From contig CP011020.1 in the NCBI GenBank assembly GCA_001023535.1, positions 1,085,001-1,149,000 on the forward strand: a DNA stretch of 64,000 nucleotides, in the 5' to 3' direction. The notes beneath the pieces are model-generated. The model did not search any database and was not told the origin of the DNA. It saw nothing but the letters and a program-made list of their open reading frames with translations. This document shows, piece by piece, positions 18,861-27,926 of this stretch. A program made the position numbers and the translations under genes. The stretch's first letter is position 1, and every line of letters starts with the position of its first letter. Source of the DNA: Pseudomonas chlororaphis (GTDB taxonomy: Bacteria > Pseudomonadota > Gammaproteobacteria > Pseudomonadales > Pseudomonadaceae).

Positions 18861-19111
18861 ATTGCCCTCGGCACACCGTTCCTTGTGGGAGCGGGCTCGC
18901 CCGCGAAGGCGTCATTCCAGCCAGCTCACCTATCGCCTGACACAGCGCTTTCGCGGGCAAGCCCGCTCCCACAGTGGGTCTTCGGGGGACGGAAGAATTG
19001 CGCTCGGCACACCGCTCCTTGTGGGAGCGGGCTTGCCCGCGAAGGCGCCATTCCAGCCAGCTCACCTATCGCCTGGCACAGCGCTTTCGCAGGGCAAGCC
19101 CGCTCCCACAG
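18861..19111. repeat. tandemly duplicated BIME (136-bp period, four REPs)
   Basis: Two direct copies of a unit, each with an outward and an inward REP around a non-REP spacer (copy 1 18861-18974, copy 2 18997-19111). Spacer sequences such as CATTCCAGCCAGCTCACC and the flank CTCGGCACACCG are shared, so the whole unit duplicated, not only the REPs. It fills the 297-bp gap between convergent cueR and RIO-kinase genes; I see no gene in the gap. Confidence 0.85.
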
Positions 19112-19132
19112 GGTTCACTCACCGGGCCGGGC

Positions 19133-20026
19133 TTATTGCATCCAGGGCGGAGGCGGTTCTTCGGTTTTGCCGGGGGGGGCATCGTCGGCGGTGCGGGCGG
19201 CCTGGCGGCGTTGCTCATCCAGGCGGGCGGCCTCGATCTCGCGCATGACCCCACCCACATCCGCCAGTTCTTCAGGCTCGTCGAACTCGCCGGTCAACAC
19301 GCTGGCCGGGTGCAAGGTGCCGGACTCATACAACGCCCACATCTCCTTCGCGTATCGGGTGCGCTTGAGTTCCGGGGCGAACCGGCCGAAGTAGGACGCC
19401 ATGTTGCCCACGTCTCGCTCCAGCATGCTGAAAGCATGGTTGTTGCCCGCGGCATCCACGGCCTGCGGCAGGTCGATGATCACAGGCCCGGTCGGCGTAA
19501 GCAGCACGTTGAACTCGGACAGGTCACCGTGCACCAGCCCGGTACACAACATCAGCACGATCTGGGAAATCAGGAACGCGTGATACTCACGGGCCTGATC
19601 CGGCTCCAGCACCACATCGTTCAAACGTGGCGCCGCATCGCCGTACTCATCGGCCACCAGCTCCATCAGCAGCACGCCTTCGAGAAAGTCATACGGCTTG
19701 GGGACTCGCACACCGGAGTTCGCCAGCCGGAACAGCGCCGCCACCTCGGCGTTCTGCCAGGCGTCCTCGGTCTCCTTGCGCCCGAACTTCGAGCCCTTGG
19801 CCATGGCCCTGGCCTGCCGGCTGTTACGCACCTTGCGGCCTTCCTGGTATTCGGCCGCCTGACGAAAACTTCGCTTGTTCGCCTCCTTGTAGACTTTGGC
19901 GCAACGTAACTCGTTGCCGCAGCGCACCACATAAACAGCTGCTTCTTTACCACTCATGAGTGGGCGCAGCACTTCGTCGACCAGACCGTCCTCGATCAGG
20001 GGTTCAATGCGTTTTGGAGTCTTCAT
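19133..20026 (-). CDS. RIO1-type serine protein kinase
   Basis: A 297-aa RIO-family kinase. Landmarks are GKEAAVYVVRCGNELRCAKVY (ATP loop and catalytic Lys, about residues 26-46), the RIO1-specific insert RQAAEYQEGRKVRNSRQA, the hinge-like VLLMELVADEYGDAAP, the catalytic loop LVHGDLSEFNVLL and the metal-binding Asp in VIIDLPQAVD. The C-terminus is low-complexity and Pro-rich (DDAPPGKTEEPPPPWMQ). Bacterial RIO kinases are of unknown target. Start ATG 20026. Confidence 0.88.
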   Translation of the reverse strand: MKTPKRIEPLIEDGLVDEVLRPLMSGKEAAVYVVRCGNELRCAKVYKEANKRSFRQAAEYQEGRKVRNSRQARAMAKGSKFGRKETEDAWQNAEVAALFRLANSGVRVPKPYDFLEGVLLMELVADEYGDAAPRLNDVVLEPDQAREYHAFLISQIVLMLCTGLVHGDLSEFNVLLTPTGPVIIDLPQAVDAAGNNHAFSMLERDVGNMASYFGRFAPELKRTRYAKEMWALYESGTLHPASVLTGEFDEPEELADVGGVMREIEAARLDEQRRQAARTADDAPPGKTEEPPPPWMQ

Positions 20027-20079
20027 CAGCTTTTATTGTGGGTCCTTTATTACCGAACACGCGAATGACAGTCGTTATA

Positions 20080-20112
20080 CGGCAATCCTCGCTCCACGGG
20101 GAGGGGTTGCCG
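20080..20112 (-). terminator. hairpin between the AraC gene and the RIO-kinase gene
   Basis: Arms CGGCAATCC (20080-20088) and GGGTTGCCG (20104-20112) form a stem with one imperfect pair. It lies downstream of the AraC-family gene and upstream of the RIO gene on the same strand. There is no long T tract, so terminator function is tentative. Confidence 0.3.
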
Positions 20113-20255
20113 ACCTATGAACCTGCGATGCACACACTGTGCCGGATCGCATCGAACGTGCCGAATCATAGCCGACGCCGAGCGCGGCGCCGGTAACGGG
20201 AGGCGAAGGTATTTGCTACAAGCGCTGACAACCGCATCCATGGCCAGCGCCGGCG

Positions 20256-21047
20256 TCAATGCTTGAACAACTCCCCGGGGGTGAAACCAAACATTCCCTT
20301 GAAGGCGGCAATGAAGGCGGAGGTCGAATCATAGCCACAAGACAACGCCGCGCTGGTGACACTGTCGCCTTTCTCCAGCGCCCCCAGGGACGACAGCAAG
20401 CGCATGCGCTGGCGCCAGGCACGGAAACTCAGGCCGGTTTCCCGCTGGAACAAACGCATCAGGGTTTTTTCCGACGTCCCCAGGCGTTCCGCCCAGGCTT
20501 GCAGCGTGACGCCTTGCTCGGGCTGCTCGATCAGTTCGTTGCACAGCGCCAACAGGCGGGCATGACGGGGCAACGGCAGGGAAAACCCCACTTCCGGCAG
20601 CGTCGCCAACTGGTCGAGCAACACCTGCACCAGGCGTTCTTCCTGGCTATCGCCCTGGGGGTAATCGGCCGGGAACTGGCAGAACACCTTGATCAACTCC
20701 CGCGCCAGCGGCGTGACCTCCAAGACCCGACACCGCCCGTCCGCCCAGGGGCAGGCCTGGCGGTGGACATACAGGCTGCGCATTTCCGCCCGGGTGGACG
20801 TCACCACCTGATGCTCCAGATCAGCCGGGATCCAGATGCCCCGCTGGGGTGGCGCGAAGAAACTGCCCGCGGCCGTGTGTACGCCAAGAACACCACTGAT
20901 GGCGTAGGAAAACTGCACCCAGTCATGCCGATGGGCCTGGGTCCAGGACCCGGCGCTCAGGCTTTCGACACGGGCATAGAGCGGCCGCGGCAGTTGAGTC
21001 AGGTCGGGGATGCGCCGCTCGAGTTGCTGGTGTCCGTTAGTCGGCAT
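20256..21047 (-). CDS. AraC-family transcriptional regulator with cupin N-domain
   Basis: A 263-aa AraC/XylS-type regulator. The N-terminal cupin-like sensor (about 15-130) includes HRHDWVQFSYAISGVLGVHT. The C-terminal double HTH (about 165-263) has VTLQAWAERLGTSEKTLMRLF and SVTSAALSCGYDSTSAFIAAF, followed by the invariant KGMFGFTPGELF. It is divergent from the bile-acid:Na+ symporter-like gene, with 79 bp between starts, and is probably its regulator. Confidence 0.87.
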   Translation of the reverse strand: MPTNGHQQLERRIPDLTQLPRPLYARVESLSAGSWTQAHRHDWVQFSYAISGVLGVHTAAGSFFAPPQRGIWIPADLEHQVVTSTRAEMRSLYVHRQACPWADGRCRVLEVTPLARELIKVFCQFPADYPQGDSQEERLVQVLLDQLATLPEVGFSLPLPRHARLLALCNELIEQPEQGVTLQAWAERLGTSEKTLMRLFQRETGLSFRAWRQRMRLLSSLGALEKGDSVTSAALSCGYDSTSAFIAAFKGMFGFTPGELFKH

Positions 21048-21126
21048 TGATTGGCCTTATGTCGCAAGACGACTGTTTGCGACGACGTTAGGCTAAGTCG
21101 ACTTTTCTTACAACTTGCGGTGCCCT

Positions 21127-22155
21127 ATGCATATTTTCCGACACCTCAAACGGATAGTGACCGACTGGTTCCTCTGCGGCATGGTCCTCGCCACGCTGCT
21201 GGCCTATTTCTTTCCTACGTTCGGTGCCACCGGCGGCGCCATGCATGCCGAATGGGTCGTCAACATCGGCATCTTCGTGGTGTTTTTCCTGCATGGGGTC
21301 AACCTGTCCGGCGAGCAGATCCGCCACGGCCTGAAAAACACCCGGCTGCATCTGATGGTGCAAGGTTTTACCTTTGGCGTGTTCCCGCTGATCTGGCTGA
21401 TCAGTCACTGGCTGGTGGGCAGTCACGTCCCGGCGCTGCTGATGCTGGGCTTCCTGTACCTGTGCGCCCTGCCCTCGACCATTTCCTCGTCGGTGGCCCT
21501 GACCGGTAGCGCCGGCGGCAACGTGCCCGCGGCGATTCTCAACGCGAGCCTGTCCAGCGTACTGGGGGTGGTGCTGACGCCCTTGCTGGTCAGCCTGGTG
21601 GTTGGGCGCGGCGCCGGGGGCATCGACCTCGGCTCGACCCTGCTCGACCTGTGCCTGATGTTGCTGCTGCCGCTGGTGCTCGGGCAGGTCCTGCGGCGTT
21701 GGCTGGCGGGGTTCTTTGGCCGCTACAAACGCTACACCAACGTCATCGACAAACTGGTGATCCTGCTGCTGGTGTACGCGGCGTTCTGCAACTCGATGGT
21801 CTCCGGGATCTGGCAGCAGCAAGGCAACGGCCTGCTGCTCAGCGCGGCATTGGGCAGTGCCATCCTGCTGGCGATCATCCTGTGGATGACCACCCGCACC
21901 GCCCGCGCCTTGCGGTTCAGCAATGCCGATGAAATTGCCGCAGTGTTCTGCGCCAGCAAGAAATCCCTCGCCGCCGGGGTGCCGATGGCCGCGTTGATCT
22001 TTGGCAACAACCCCGGCCTGGGCCTGATCCTGCTGCCGATCATGATCTACCACCCGCTGCAGTTGATCGTCTGCTCGATCTTCGCCGAGCGCTACGCCAG
22101 CCGCCGACGGGCGCAGGTCGTCCAGGCGAACGAGGCGGCCCTCAGCGCTCGATGA
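21127..22155 (+). CDS. bile acid:sodium symporter family transporter (SBF-like)
   Basis: A 342-aa membrane protein with about ten hydrophobic segments, of the SBF-like (YfeH type) group. Recognisable stretches are FFLHGVNLSGEQIRHGLK, ALPSTISSSVALTGSAGGNV (the discontinuous-helix crossover region) and AVFCASKKSLAAGVPMA. Substrates of these bacterial members are mostly unknown organic acids. ATG 21127 was chosen over the TTG at 21115. It is divergent from an AraC-family regulator and its last 14 bp overlap the convergent thiolase gene. Confidence 0.82.
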   Translation: MHIFRHLKRIVTDWFLCGMVLATLLAYFFPTFGATGGAMHAEWVVNIGIFVVFFLHGVNLSGEQIRHGLKNTRLHLMVQGFTFGVFPLIWLISHWLVGSHVPALLMLGFLYLCALPSTISSSVALTGSAGGNVPAAILNASLSSVLGVVLTPLLVSLVVGRGAGGIDLGSTLLDLCLMLLLPLVLGQVLRRWLAGFFGRYKRYTNVIDKLVILLLVYAAFCNSMVSGIWQQQGNGLLLSAALGSAILLAIILWMTTRTARALRFSNADEIAAVFCASKKSLAAGVPMAALIFGNNPGLGLILLPIMIYHPLQLIVCSIFAERYASRRRAQVVQANEAALSAR

Positions 22156-23419
22156 TCGCCGTCACCCCCTGGCCGGCCGCCGCGCAGATGGAGATCAGCC
22201 CGCGGCCGCGCCCGGCGGCATCCAGCAACTTGGCGAGGTTGGCGACGATGCGTCCACCCGTGGCGGCGAACGGATGCCCGGCGGCCAATGAGCTGCCCTT
22301 CACGTTCAAGCGGCTGCGGTCGATGGCGCCCAGCGGGACCTCGAGGCCCAGGCGGCTCTTGCAGTAGTCCGGGTCTTCCCAGGCCTTCAAGGTGCACAAC
22401 ACCTGGGCGGCGAATGCTTCATGGATCTCGTAGTAATCGAAATCCTGCAGGGTCAGGCCGTTGCGCGCCAGCAACCGCGGCACCGCGTAGACCGGCGCCA
22501 TCAACAACCCTTCGGCACCATGGACGAAATCCACCGCCGCCGTTTCGCCATCGCGCAGGTACGCCAGGATCGGCAGGCCCTGCGCCTTGGCCCATTCTTC
22601 GCTTCCCAACAGCACCAGCGAGGCGCCATCGGTCAACGGCGTGGAATTGCCTGCTGTCAGGGTGCCCTTGGCGCTCTTCTCGAAAGCCGGTTTGAGCGAG
22701 GCGAGTTTTTCCGGGGTCAGGTCGGGGCGCAGGTTGTTGTCCCGGGTCAGGCCGAGAAACGGCGTCATCAAGTCGTTCTGCCAACCTTCGGCGTAGGACG
22801 CAGCCATTTTCTGATGGCTTTCCAGGGCCAACTGATCCTGCGCCTCCCGAGGGATCTGCCAGGTCTGGGCCATCAACTCGCAGTGCTCGCCCATGCTCAG
22901 GCCGGTGCGCGGTTCGTTGATGCGCGGCAGGTCGGGCAGCAGGTGCTGGGGCCGCACTTGCAGGAAGGCCTTGATCTTATCGGCGGTGGTCTTGGCACGA
23001 TTGGCTTGCAGCAGGATCCTGCGCAGCCCCTCATTGACCGCAATCGGAGCGTCGGAGGTGGTGTCCACGCCGCCGGCAATGGCGCTGTCGATCTGTCCGA
23101 GGGCAATCTTGTTGGCCACCAGCAACACCGTTTCCAGGCCGGTGCCGCAGGCCTGCTGTACATCGTAGGCCGGCGTGGTGGGCGACAGCCGCGAGCCCAG
23201 CACGCATTCGCGGGTCAGGTTCATGTCCCGGGAATGCTTGAGCACCGCGCCGGCGGCGACTTCGCCAATGTGCAGGCCATGCAGGTTGTAGCGCTCGATC
23301 AGTCCCTCGAGCGCGGCGGTCAGCATCGCCTGGTTGCTGGCGGTGGCATAGGGCCCATTGGAGCGGGCGAACGGAATGCGGTTACCACCGATAATCGCGA
23401 CGCGGCGTAGCTGTGTCAT
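22142..23419 (-). CDS. acetyl-CoA acetyltransferase / thiolase, FadI/FadA2-like
   Basis: A 425-aa thiolase. The acylated cysteine lies in YDVQQACGTGLETVLL (about residue 91); the C-terminal catalytic histidine is in GSSLAAGHPFAATGG and the final cysteine in ISICAAAGQG. Length and the CAAAGQG end fit the FadI/FadA2 type rather than the roughly 390-aa FadA/PhaA type. It is divergent from the two-domain FabG and MaoC genes, the same layout as mycobacterial fadA2-fabG4-htdX as I remember it. This suggests a shared fatty-acyl or ketoacyl pathway. Confidence 0.87.
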   Translation of the reverse strand: MTQLRRVAIIGGNRIPFARSNGPYATASNQAMLTAALEGLIERYNLHGLHIGEVAAGAVLKHSRDMNLTRECVLGSRLSPTTPAYDVQQACGTGLETVLLVANKIALGQIDSAIAGGVDTTSDAPIAVNEGLRRILLQANRAKTTADKIKAFLQVRPQHLLPDLPRINEPRTGLSMGEHCELMAQTWQIPREAQDQLALESHQKMAASYAEGWQNDLMTPFLGLTRDNNLRPDLTPEKLASLKPAFEKSAKGTLTAGNSTPLTDGASLVLLGSEEWAKAQGLPILAYLRDGETAAVDFVHGAEGLLMAPVYAVPRLLARNGLTLQDFDYYEIHEAFAAQVLCTLKAWEDPDYCKSRLGLEVPLGAIDRSRLNVKGSSLAAGHPFAATGGRIVANLAKLLDAAGRGRGLISICAAAGQGVTAIIER

Positions 23420-23565
23420 GAAGAACTCCCCGTGTAGGTTCGAATGCGCAAATGGCCTGAAAAAAACGCCGCTCCCTGCGCAAGCTTAGGCTTTATCTCG
23501 GCGATCGAACGACTGATTGCCAATCATGGTCCACACTTGGAACCTCATCAGCCGGAGTGTGTTCC

Positions 23566-24918
23566 ATGTCTGACCGCTATATCGACTTCGCCAATTCACC
23601 TGTTGGCCTGCGTCTGGTCGGGGCCCTCGGCCTGCCCTCGCCGGTGCGCCTGGAGCGCTGGCAGGCTGGGCGGCTGCGACCGATCGAGGGCGCGTTGCTG
23701 CTGGGCGGCGGGCCGTTGACCGAGCAGGTCGGCACGTTCGCCAAACGCCTGACCGACGCCATTTTCGTCTACGGTGGCGAACCGAGCCTGGCCACCGAGT
23801 GGATCCCCGGCCACGGCCCGAAAATCAAGGCGGTGGTGTATGACGCCAGCCACCTGGTGCAGGCCGACCAGCTCAAGCAACTGCGCGAATTTTTCCAGCC
23901 CTTGATGAAAAATCTCGACCGCAGCGCCCACGTAGTCATCCTCGGTCGCGCCCCGGAACGGCTCAGCGACCCGTTCGCCGCCAGTGCCCAGCGTGCGCTG
24001 GAGGGTTTCAGCCGGTCCCTGGCCAAGGAGTTGCGCCACGGCGGGACACTGCAACTGCTGTACGTTGGCGACGGGGCCGAGGCACAGCTAGAAGGTGCGT
24101 TGCGCTTCTTCCTGTCGCCCAAGAGTGCCTTCGTGTCCGGGCAGGTCGTTCGCCTCAATGCTTGCGACACCCAGGTCCAGGATTGGACAAGGCCGCTCAC
24201 CGGGCTCAAGGCACTGGTCACCGGGGCTGCCCGCGGGATCGGCGCCGCCATCGCCGAAACCCTGGCCCGCGATGGCGCCGACGTGATCCTGCTGGACATG
24301 CCGCAGGCCAAGGCCGACCTCGACGCCCTGGCCGCACGTCTGAGCGGGCGCAGCCTGACCCTGGATATCTGCGCCGAAGACGCGCCTTCGCAATTGATCG
24401 AACACTTGCCCGACGGCGTCGACATCGTGGTGCACAACGCCGGCATTACCCGCGACAAGACCCTCGCCAACATGACCCCGGAATTCTGGGACGCGGTCCT
24501 GGCCGTCAACCTCAACGCTCCGCAGGTGCTGACCAAGGCCCTGCTCGACAGCGGCACCCTGCGGGACAATGGCCGGGTCATCCTGCTGGCGTCCATCAGC
24601 GGCATCGCCGGCAATCGCGGGCAGACCAACTATGCCGCGAGCAAGGCCGGCCTGATCGGCCTGGCGCAGGCCTGGGCGCCTACGCTGCAGGCGCGGGGCA
24701 TCAGTATCAACGCCGTGGCACCGGGCTTCATTGAAACGCGCATGACCGCCGAGATCCCTTTCACCCTGCGCGAAGCCGGGCGGCGCATGAGCTCCCTGGG
24801 CCAGGGCGGCCTGCCCCAGGATGTCGCCGAAACCGTGGCGTGGCTGGCGCAACCCGGCACGGGCGCTGTCACCGGGCAGGCCGTGCGGGTGTGCGGGCAA
24901 AGCCTGCTGGGAGCATGA
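23566..24918 (+). CDS. two-domain 3-oxoacyl-ACP/CoA reductase (high-molecular-weight FabG, FabG4-like)
   Basis: A 450-aa protein about twice the length of an ordinary FabG. The N-terminal half (1-205) is a degenerate Rossmann-like domain lacking the glycine motif. The C-terminal half is a full SDR with LVTGAARGIGAAIAETLA (about 219-236), HNAGITRDKTLANM, the catalytic Ser in ASISGIAGN, and the Tyr/Lys of NYAASKAGLIGLA. This matches the NADH-preferring HMW FabG (FabG4) type. Start ATG 23566 after GGAG is preferred over GTG 23557. The MaoC gene begins one base after its stop, so the two are coupled. Confidence 0.87.
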   Translation: MSDRYIDFANSPVGLRLVGALGLPSPVRLERWQAGRLRPIEGALLLGGGPLTEQVGTFAKRLTDAIFVYGGEPSLATEWIPGHGPKIKAVVYDASHLVQADQLKQLREFFQPLMKNLDRSAHVVILGRAPERLSDPFAASAQRALEGFSRSLAKELRHGGTLQLLYVGDGAEAQLEGALRFFLSPKSAFVSGQVVRLNACDTQVQDWTRPLTGLKALVTGAARGIGAAIAETLARDGADVILLDMPQAKADLDALAARLSGRSLTLDICAEDAPSQLIEHLPDGVDIVVHNAGITRDKTLANMTPEFWDAVLAVNLNAPQVLTKALLDSGTLRDNGRVILLASISGIAGNRGQTNYAASKAGLIGLAQAWAPTLQARGISINAVAPGFIETRMTAEIPFTLREAGRRMSSLGQGGLPQDVAETVAWLAQPGTGAVTGQAVRVCGQSLLGA

Positions 24919-24919
24919 C

Positions 24920-25774
24920 ATGACGATCCAATGGCACGAGGTCAGCGGCGCACCGTCGATGACCGCGCTCTACGTGAAAGCGGCGACGCGGCGCAAGATC
25001 AGCGGCAAGACCTTGCCGGAACAAGGGCTGCGCCAGGTGCTCCAGGTCGACCCGCAGCGACTGGCAGCCTATCGCAAGGTCTGCGGCTTCGCCGAGAACG
25101 GGTTGCTGCCGCCGACGTATCCCCACGTCCTGGCGTTCGCCTTGCAAATGCAGTTGCTTACCGACCGGGACTTTCCGTTTCCGTTGTTGGGCTTGATCCA
25201 TTTGAACAACCGCATCCGTGTGCTGCGGCCCATGGGCGGCGTCAACCAGGTGCGGGCCAGCGTCAATGTCGAGAACCTGCAACCTCACCCCAAAGGCGCG
25301 GTGTTCGACCTGGTCACCCGCCTGGAGGATCAACTGGGGCTATTGTGGCAAGCCCACAGCCAGATGCTGTGCAGGGGTGTCGAACTGGATGGGACACCGC
25401 TGGCCGACACGCCCGCCAACAGCCTGGCATTGATGGAGGTGGCGCACTGGCGCGCGCCGGCCGACATTGGCCGGCAGTACGCCAAGGTGTCGGGCGACTA
25501 CAACCCGATTCACCTGAGCGCCGCCAGCGCCAAACTGTTCGGCTTCCCGACTGCCATCGCCCATGGCCTGTGGAACAAAGCCAGGACCCTGGCCGCCCTG
25601 GATCAACACCTGCCCGAGGCCAACCTCGAGATCGAGGTGGCCTTCAAAAAACCCGTACGCCTGCCCAGTGAAGTGACACTGCTGGCGAGTGCGGCAGGGT
25701 CCAGCGGGGACTTGCGGTTGATGGGGGCAGGGGATCTGGAACACATGGTGGGAGGCTGGCGGCCGGCGGGCTGA
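24920..25774 (+). CDS. MaoC-family (R)-enoyl-CoA hydratase/dehydratase, HtdX-like
   Basis: A 284-aa double-hot-dog MaoC-like dehydratase. The N-terminal half is the degenerate hot dog. The C-terminal half carries the hydratase-2 motif YAKVSGDYNPIHLSAASAKL (about residues 184-203), with catalytic Asp and His, and FPTAIAHGLWNKA. It is the presumed next step after the FabG-like reductase encoded one base upstream. Similar in size and position to mycobacterial HtdX. Substrate chain length unknown. Confidence 0.85.
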   Translation: MTIQWHEVSGAPSMTALYVKAATRRKISGKTLPEQGLRQVLQVDPQRLAAYRKVCGFAENGLLPPTYPHVLAFALQMQLLTDRDFPFPLLGLIHLNNRIRVLRPMGGVNQVRASVNVENLQPHPKGAVFDLVTRLEDQLGLLWQAHSQMLCRGVELDGTPLADTPANSLALMEVAHWRAPADIGRQYAKVSGDYNPIHLSAASAKLFGFPTAIAHGLWNKARTLAALDQHLPEANLEIEVAFKKPVRLPSEVTLLASAAGSSGDLRLMGAGDLEHMVGGWRPAG

Positions 25775-25790
25775 AAGGTGACCGCGAGGC

Positions 25791-25933
25791 CGCCTTCGCG
25801 AGCAAGCTCGCTCCCACATGGGACGGAGGCTGTCCGGGATTCTGCGGCTGGCACCCATCCCCCTGTGGGAGCGAGCTTGCTCGCGAAGACGTCGGCCCAT
25901 CCAACGTCAACGCCTCAGGCAGGCCCGCTCCCA
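25791..25933. repeat. REP cluster (two full, one partial)
   Basis: An inverted REP at 25791-25818 (GCAAGCTCGCTCCCACA), a forward REP at 25862-25890 (TGTGGGAGCGAGCTTGC) and a partial inverted copy at 25916-25933 (GGCAGGCCCGCTCCCA). They fill most of the gap between the convergent MaoC and lipoprotein genes. Confidence 0.8.
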
Positions 25934-25955
25934 GAAATGGACTGCGCCAAACTGG

Positions 25956-26513
25956 CTATCGCGGCGGATAGGTCGACAGGATCCGCCCCACCGTCTCCCG
26001 TACCGCGGTGTTACGGTCCGTCGGGTTCGGCGAGTCGCTCAGGATCTGCTCGTCACTGCCCCGCCACACCAGCTTGCCGTCCTTGCCATCGAGCAGGTCG
26101 ATCTGCACGGTGCCGACCTTGTAGCTGATGTTGCGGGTTTCGTTGTACATCGGCCCGCCCCAATAGCCGTTCCAGGGGCCGCCCCAACCACCGCCATAGT
26201 TCGTGGTCACCTGCTGCTGGCGATCCTCGACGATCAGGTAAGCCTGGACCAACACATCCGCCCGACCACCTGCCGCCACCGGGCGCAGGCCGCGCTGGTC
26301 GAGTTGATCGGCAACGGCCTGACGGATGCGTTGTTCGGTCAGGTCGCTCTTGATGCGCGGGTCATCGGGGCGGTATTGCAGCGCCGGCTCTTTCCAACTC
26401 CAACTGCGGTACGCCGCGAAATCGCGGCTGGTGTCGAAGTCGTGATTGACCTGGTTGGAGGCACAGGCGCCCAGCAGCAGGGCAAAAGACAGTAAGGCAA
26501 GACGGTGCAACAT
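25956..26513 (-). CDS. DUF4136 lipoprotein (paralogue 1)
   Basis: A 185-aa predicted lipoprotein. The signal peptide MLHRLALLSFALLLGAC ends in lipobox LGAC (Cys17). The mature part fits the DUF4136 domain: [30 protein letters not shown] and GTVQIDLLDGKDGKLVWRG. A Gly/Trp-rich loop (NYGGGWGGPWNGYWGG) lies mid-protein. Start ATG 26513 after CGGAGAAAAACC. It follows a second DUF4136 gene by 20 bp in the same direction, so the pair form an operon of paralogues. Function unknown; envelope location. Confidence 0.8.
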   Translation of the reverse strand: MLHRLALLSFALLLGACASNQVNHDFDTSRDFAAYRSWSWKEPALQYRPDDPRIKSDLTEQRIRQAVADQLDQRGLRPVAAGGRADVLVQAYLIVEDRQQQVTTNYGGGWGGPWNGYWGGPMYNETRNISYKVGTVQIDLLDGKDGKLVWRGSDEQILSDSPNPTDRNTAVRETVGRILSTYPPR

Positions 26514-26533
26514 GGTTTTTCTCCGTTGCAGGA

Positions 26534-27154
26534 TCAACTGGGCGGATACGCCGACATGGCTTTTTCCACCGCTTCGCGGATAGCGTCCGTGCGTGCACCC
26601 TGGCTGCCGCGCTGGCTGGTTTCGGCGCTGGCGCTCCAGACCGGCTGGCCATTGCGCGCGTCGAACAGCTCGACACGCACGACCACCACCTGCTCCTGGT
26701 ACGTGCGCACCACCGGCACCGTGTGATACATGCCGTACCCAGGGCCATAGCCGGGGCCGTAGCGGTTGTAGCCGCCGTAGTAGCCGGTGTCGTAGTCATC
26801 GCGTACCTGGCGCAGGCGGGTTTCCAGGCGCAGGTCGGCGCTGACGAAGAGGTCGGCCGGCCGATTGTCATGCAGCGGGCGCAGGCCGCGCTGGTCCAGC
26901 GCGTTACTCACTGCCTCGGCCACCTGGGCCGAGTCCGCCCACGCAGTGCCCGGCGGCAGTTGCCCGTTGCGCCAGGCCCAACTGCGGTAGCGCCCGTAGT
27001 CCCGAGGCGGCGCGGGGTACGCACTGCGGTCGAACACCTGGGCGGCTTCCGGTGGTGCCGGCGGCAGCGGGTTGGAAGTGGCGACATACGGGTTGCTGCC
27101 CTGGCAGGCCGCCAGCCCCAGGCACAGCACCAATACCCCTGAACGACCTTTCAT
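26534..27154 (-). CDS. DUF4136 lipoprotein (paralogue 2)
   Basis: A 206-aa predicted lipoprotein with signal [17 protein letters not shown] and lipobox LAAC (Cys17). The DUF4136 features parallel paralogue 1: [50 protein letters not shown] Gly/Tyr-rich insert ([17 protein letters not shown]) takes the place of the Gly/Trp loop. It is upstream of paralogue 1 in a probable two-gene operon. The cmoM gene ends 22 bp before its start, so read-through from cmoM is possible. Confidence 0.8.
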   Translation of the reverse strand: MKGRSGVLVLCLGLAACQGSNPYVATSNPLPPAPPEAAQVFDRSAYPAPPRDYGRYRSWAWRNGQLPPGTAWADSAQVAEAVSNALDQRGLRPLHDNRPADLFVSADLRLETRLRQVRDDYDTGYYGGYNRYGPGYGPGYGMYHTVPVVRTYQEQVVVVRVELFDARNGQPVWSASAETSQRGSQGARTDAIREAVEKAMSAYPPS

Positions 27155-27176
27155 GTTGCTCTCCAGTGCCGCTGGA

Positions 27177-27926
27177 TCAGCGCGGACGGCAGATCCAGTG
27201 CAGATAACGTCCCAATCCGGCAAACGCGGGATGGCGACGGTGGGCCAGCTCCATTTCCAACAACTGCGCCAGCTCCACGCGCCCTTGGAATTCCACGGGC
27301 ATGTAGTCATGGAAAACCCGCACGCCACTCTGGTTTTCGACCTGCCACAGGCCTTCAAGTTGCGCCGCCAACGCGCGCGGATCAAGGGGTTGTTGCGGTG
27401 TCAGGCTCTGTTTTTCGCCGGCCATGTCATTTTTGCGCAACTTGCGGAAATGCCCCTTGAGCAGGTTGCGATAGACCAGCGCATCGCGGTTGTAGAACGC
27501 CAGGGACAACCAGCCGCCCGGCGCCGTGAGCTGATGCAGCACCGGCAGGATGGCATGGGGCTCGGCCAGCCATTCGAGCACCGCATGGCACAGCACCAGG
27601 TCGTAGGGCTCGGTGAGCTGGCCAAGCAGATCCTGCCACGGCGCCTGGATGAACGTTGCCTGCTGCCCCGCCACGGCGAAGCGTTGGCGGGCACCTTCGA
27701 GCATGGGCTCGGCCGGCTCGGCGAGGGTCACCTGGTGACCGCGCTCGGCCAGCCACAGCGACATATGGCCCAGACCCGCGCCGATATCCAGCACCCGCAG
27801 CGGGCGATCCGGCAAGGTTTCCAACAGATCGGCCTGAAGCACCGCCAGGCGGATCGCGCCCTTGGCCCCGCCGTAGATTTTCTCGGCAAACCGCGTGGCC
27901 AACTGGTCGAAATGACGGTCGCTCAT
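27177..27926 (-). CDS. cmoM: tRNA 5-carboxymethoxyuridine methyltransferase CmoM (SmtA)
   Basis: A 249-aa class I SAM methyltransferase. Motif I is [19 protein letters not shown] (about 43-61), the acidic strand-2 end is [10 protein letters not shown], and motif IV is [16 protein letters not shown]. Start [10 protein letters not shown] and the end HWICRPR agree with CmoM/SmtA, which methylates the cmo5U34 modification of wobble uridine to the methyl ester. The start overlaps the stop of the upstream MazG-like gene (ATGA), so the two are translated together. Confidence 0.85.
   Translation of the reverse strand: MSDRHFDQLATRFAEKIYGGAKGAIRLAVLQADLLETLPDRPLRVLDIGAGLGHMSLWLAERGHQVTLAEPAEPMLEGARQRFAVAGQQATFIQAPWQDLLGQLTEPYDLVLCHAVLEWLAEPHAILPVLHQLTAPGGWLSLAFYNRDALVYRNLLKGHFRKLRKNDMAGEKQSLTPQQPLDPRALAAQLEGLWQVENQSGVRVFHDYMPVEFQGRVELAQLLEMELAHRRHPAFAGLGRYLHWICRPR

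Noticed and set aside
18881..19112. Repeated palindromes that could be mistaken for a CRISPR array
   Set aside because: The repeats alternate in orientation, are REP palindromes, and their spacers are not unique or of constant length; no cas genes nearby.
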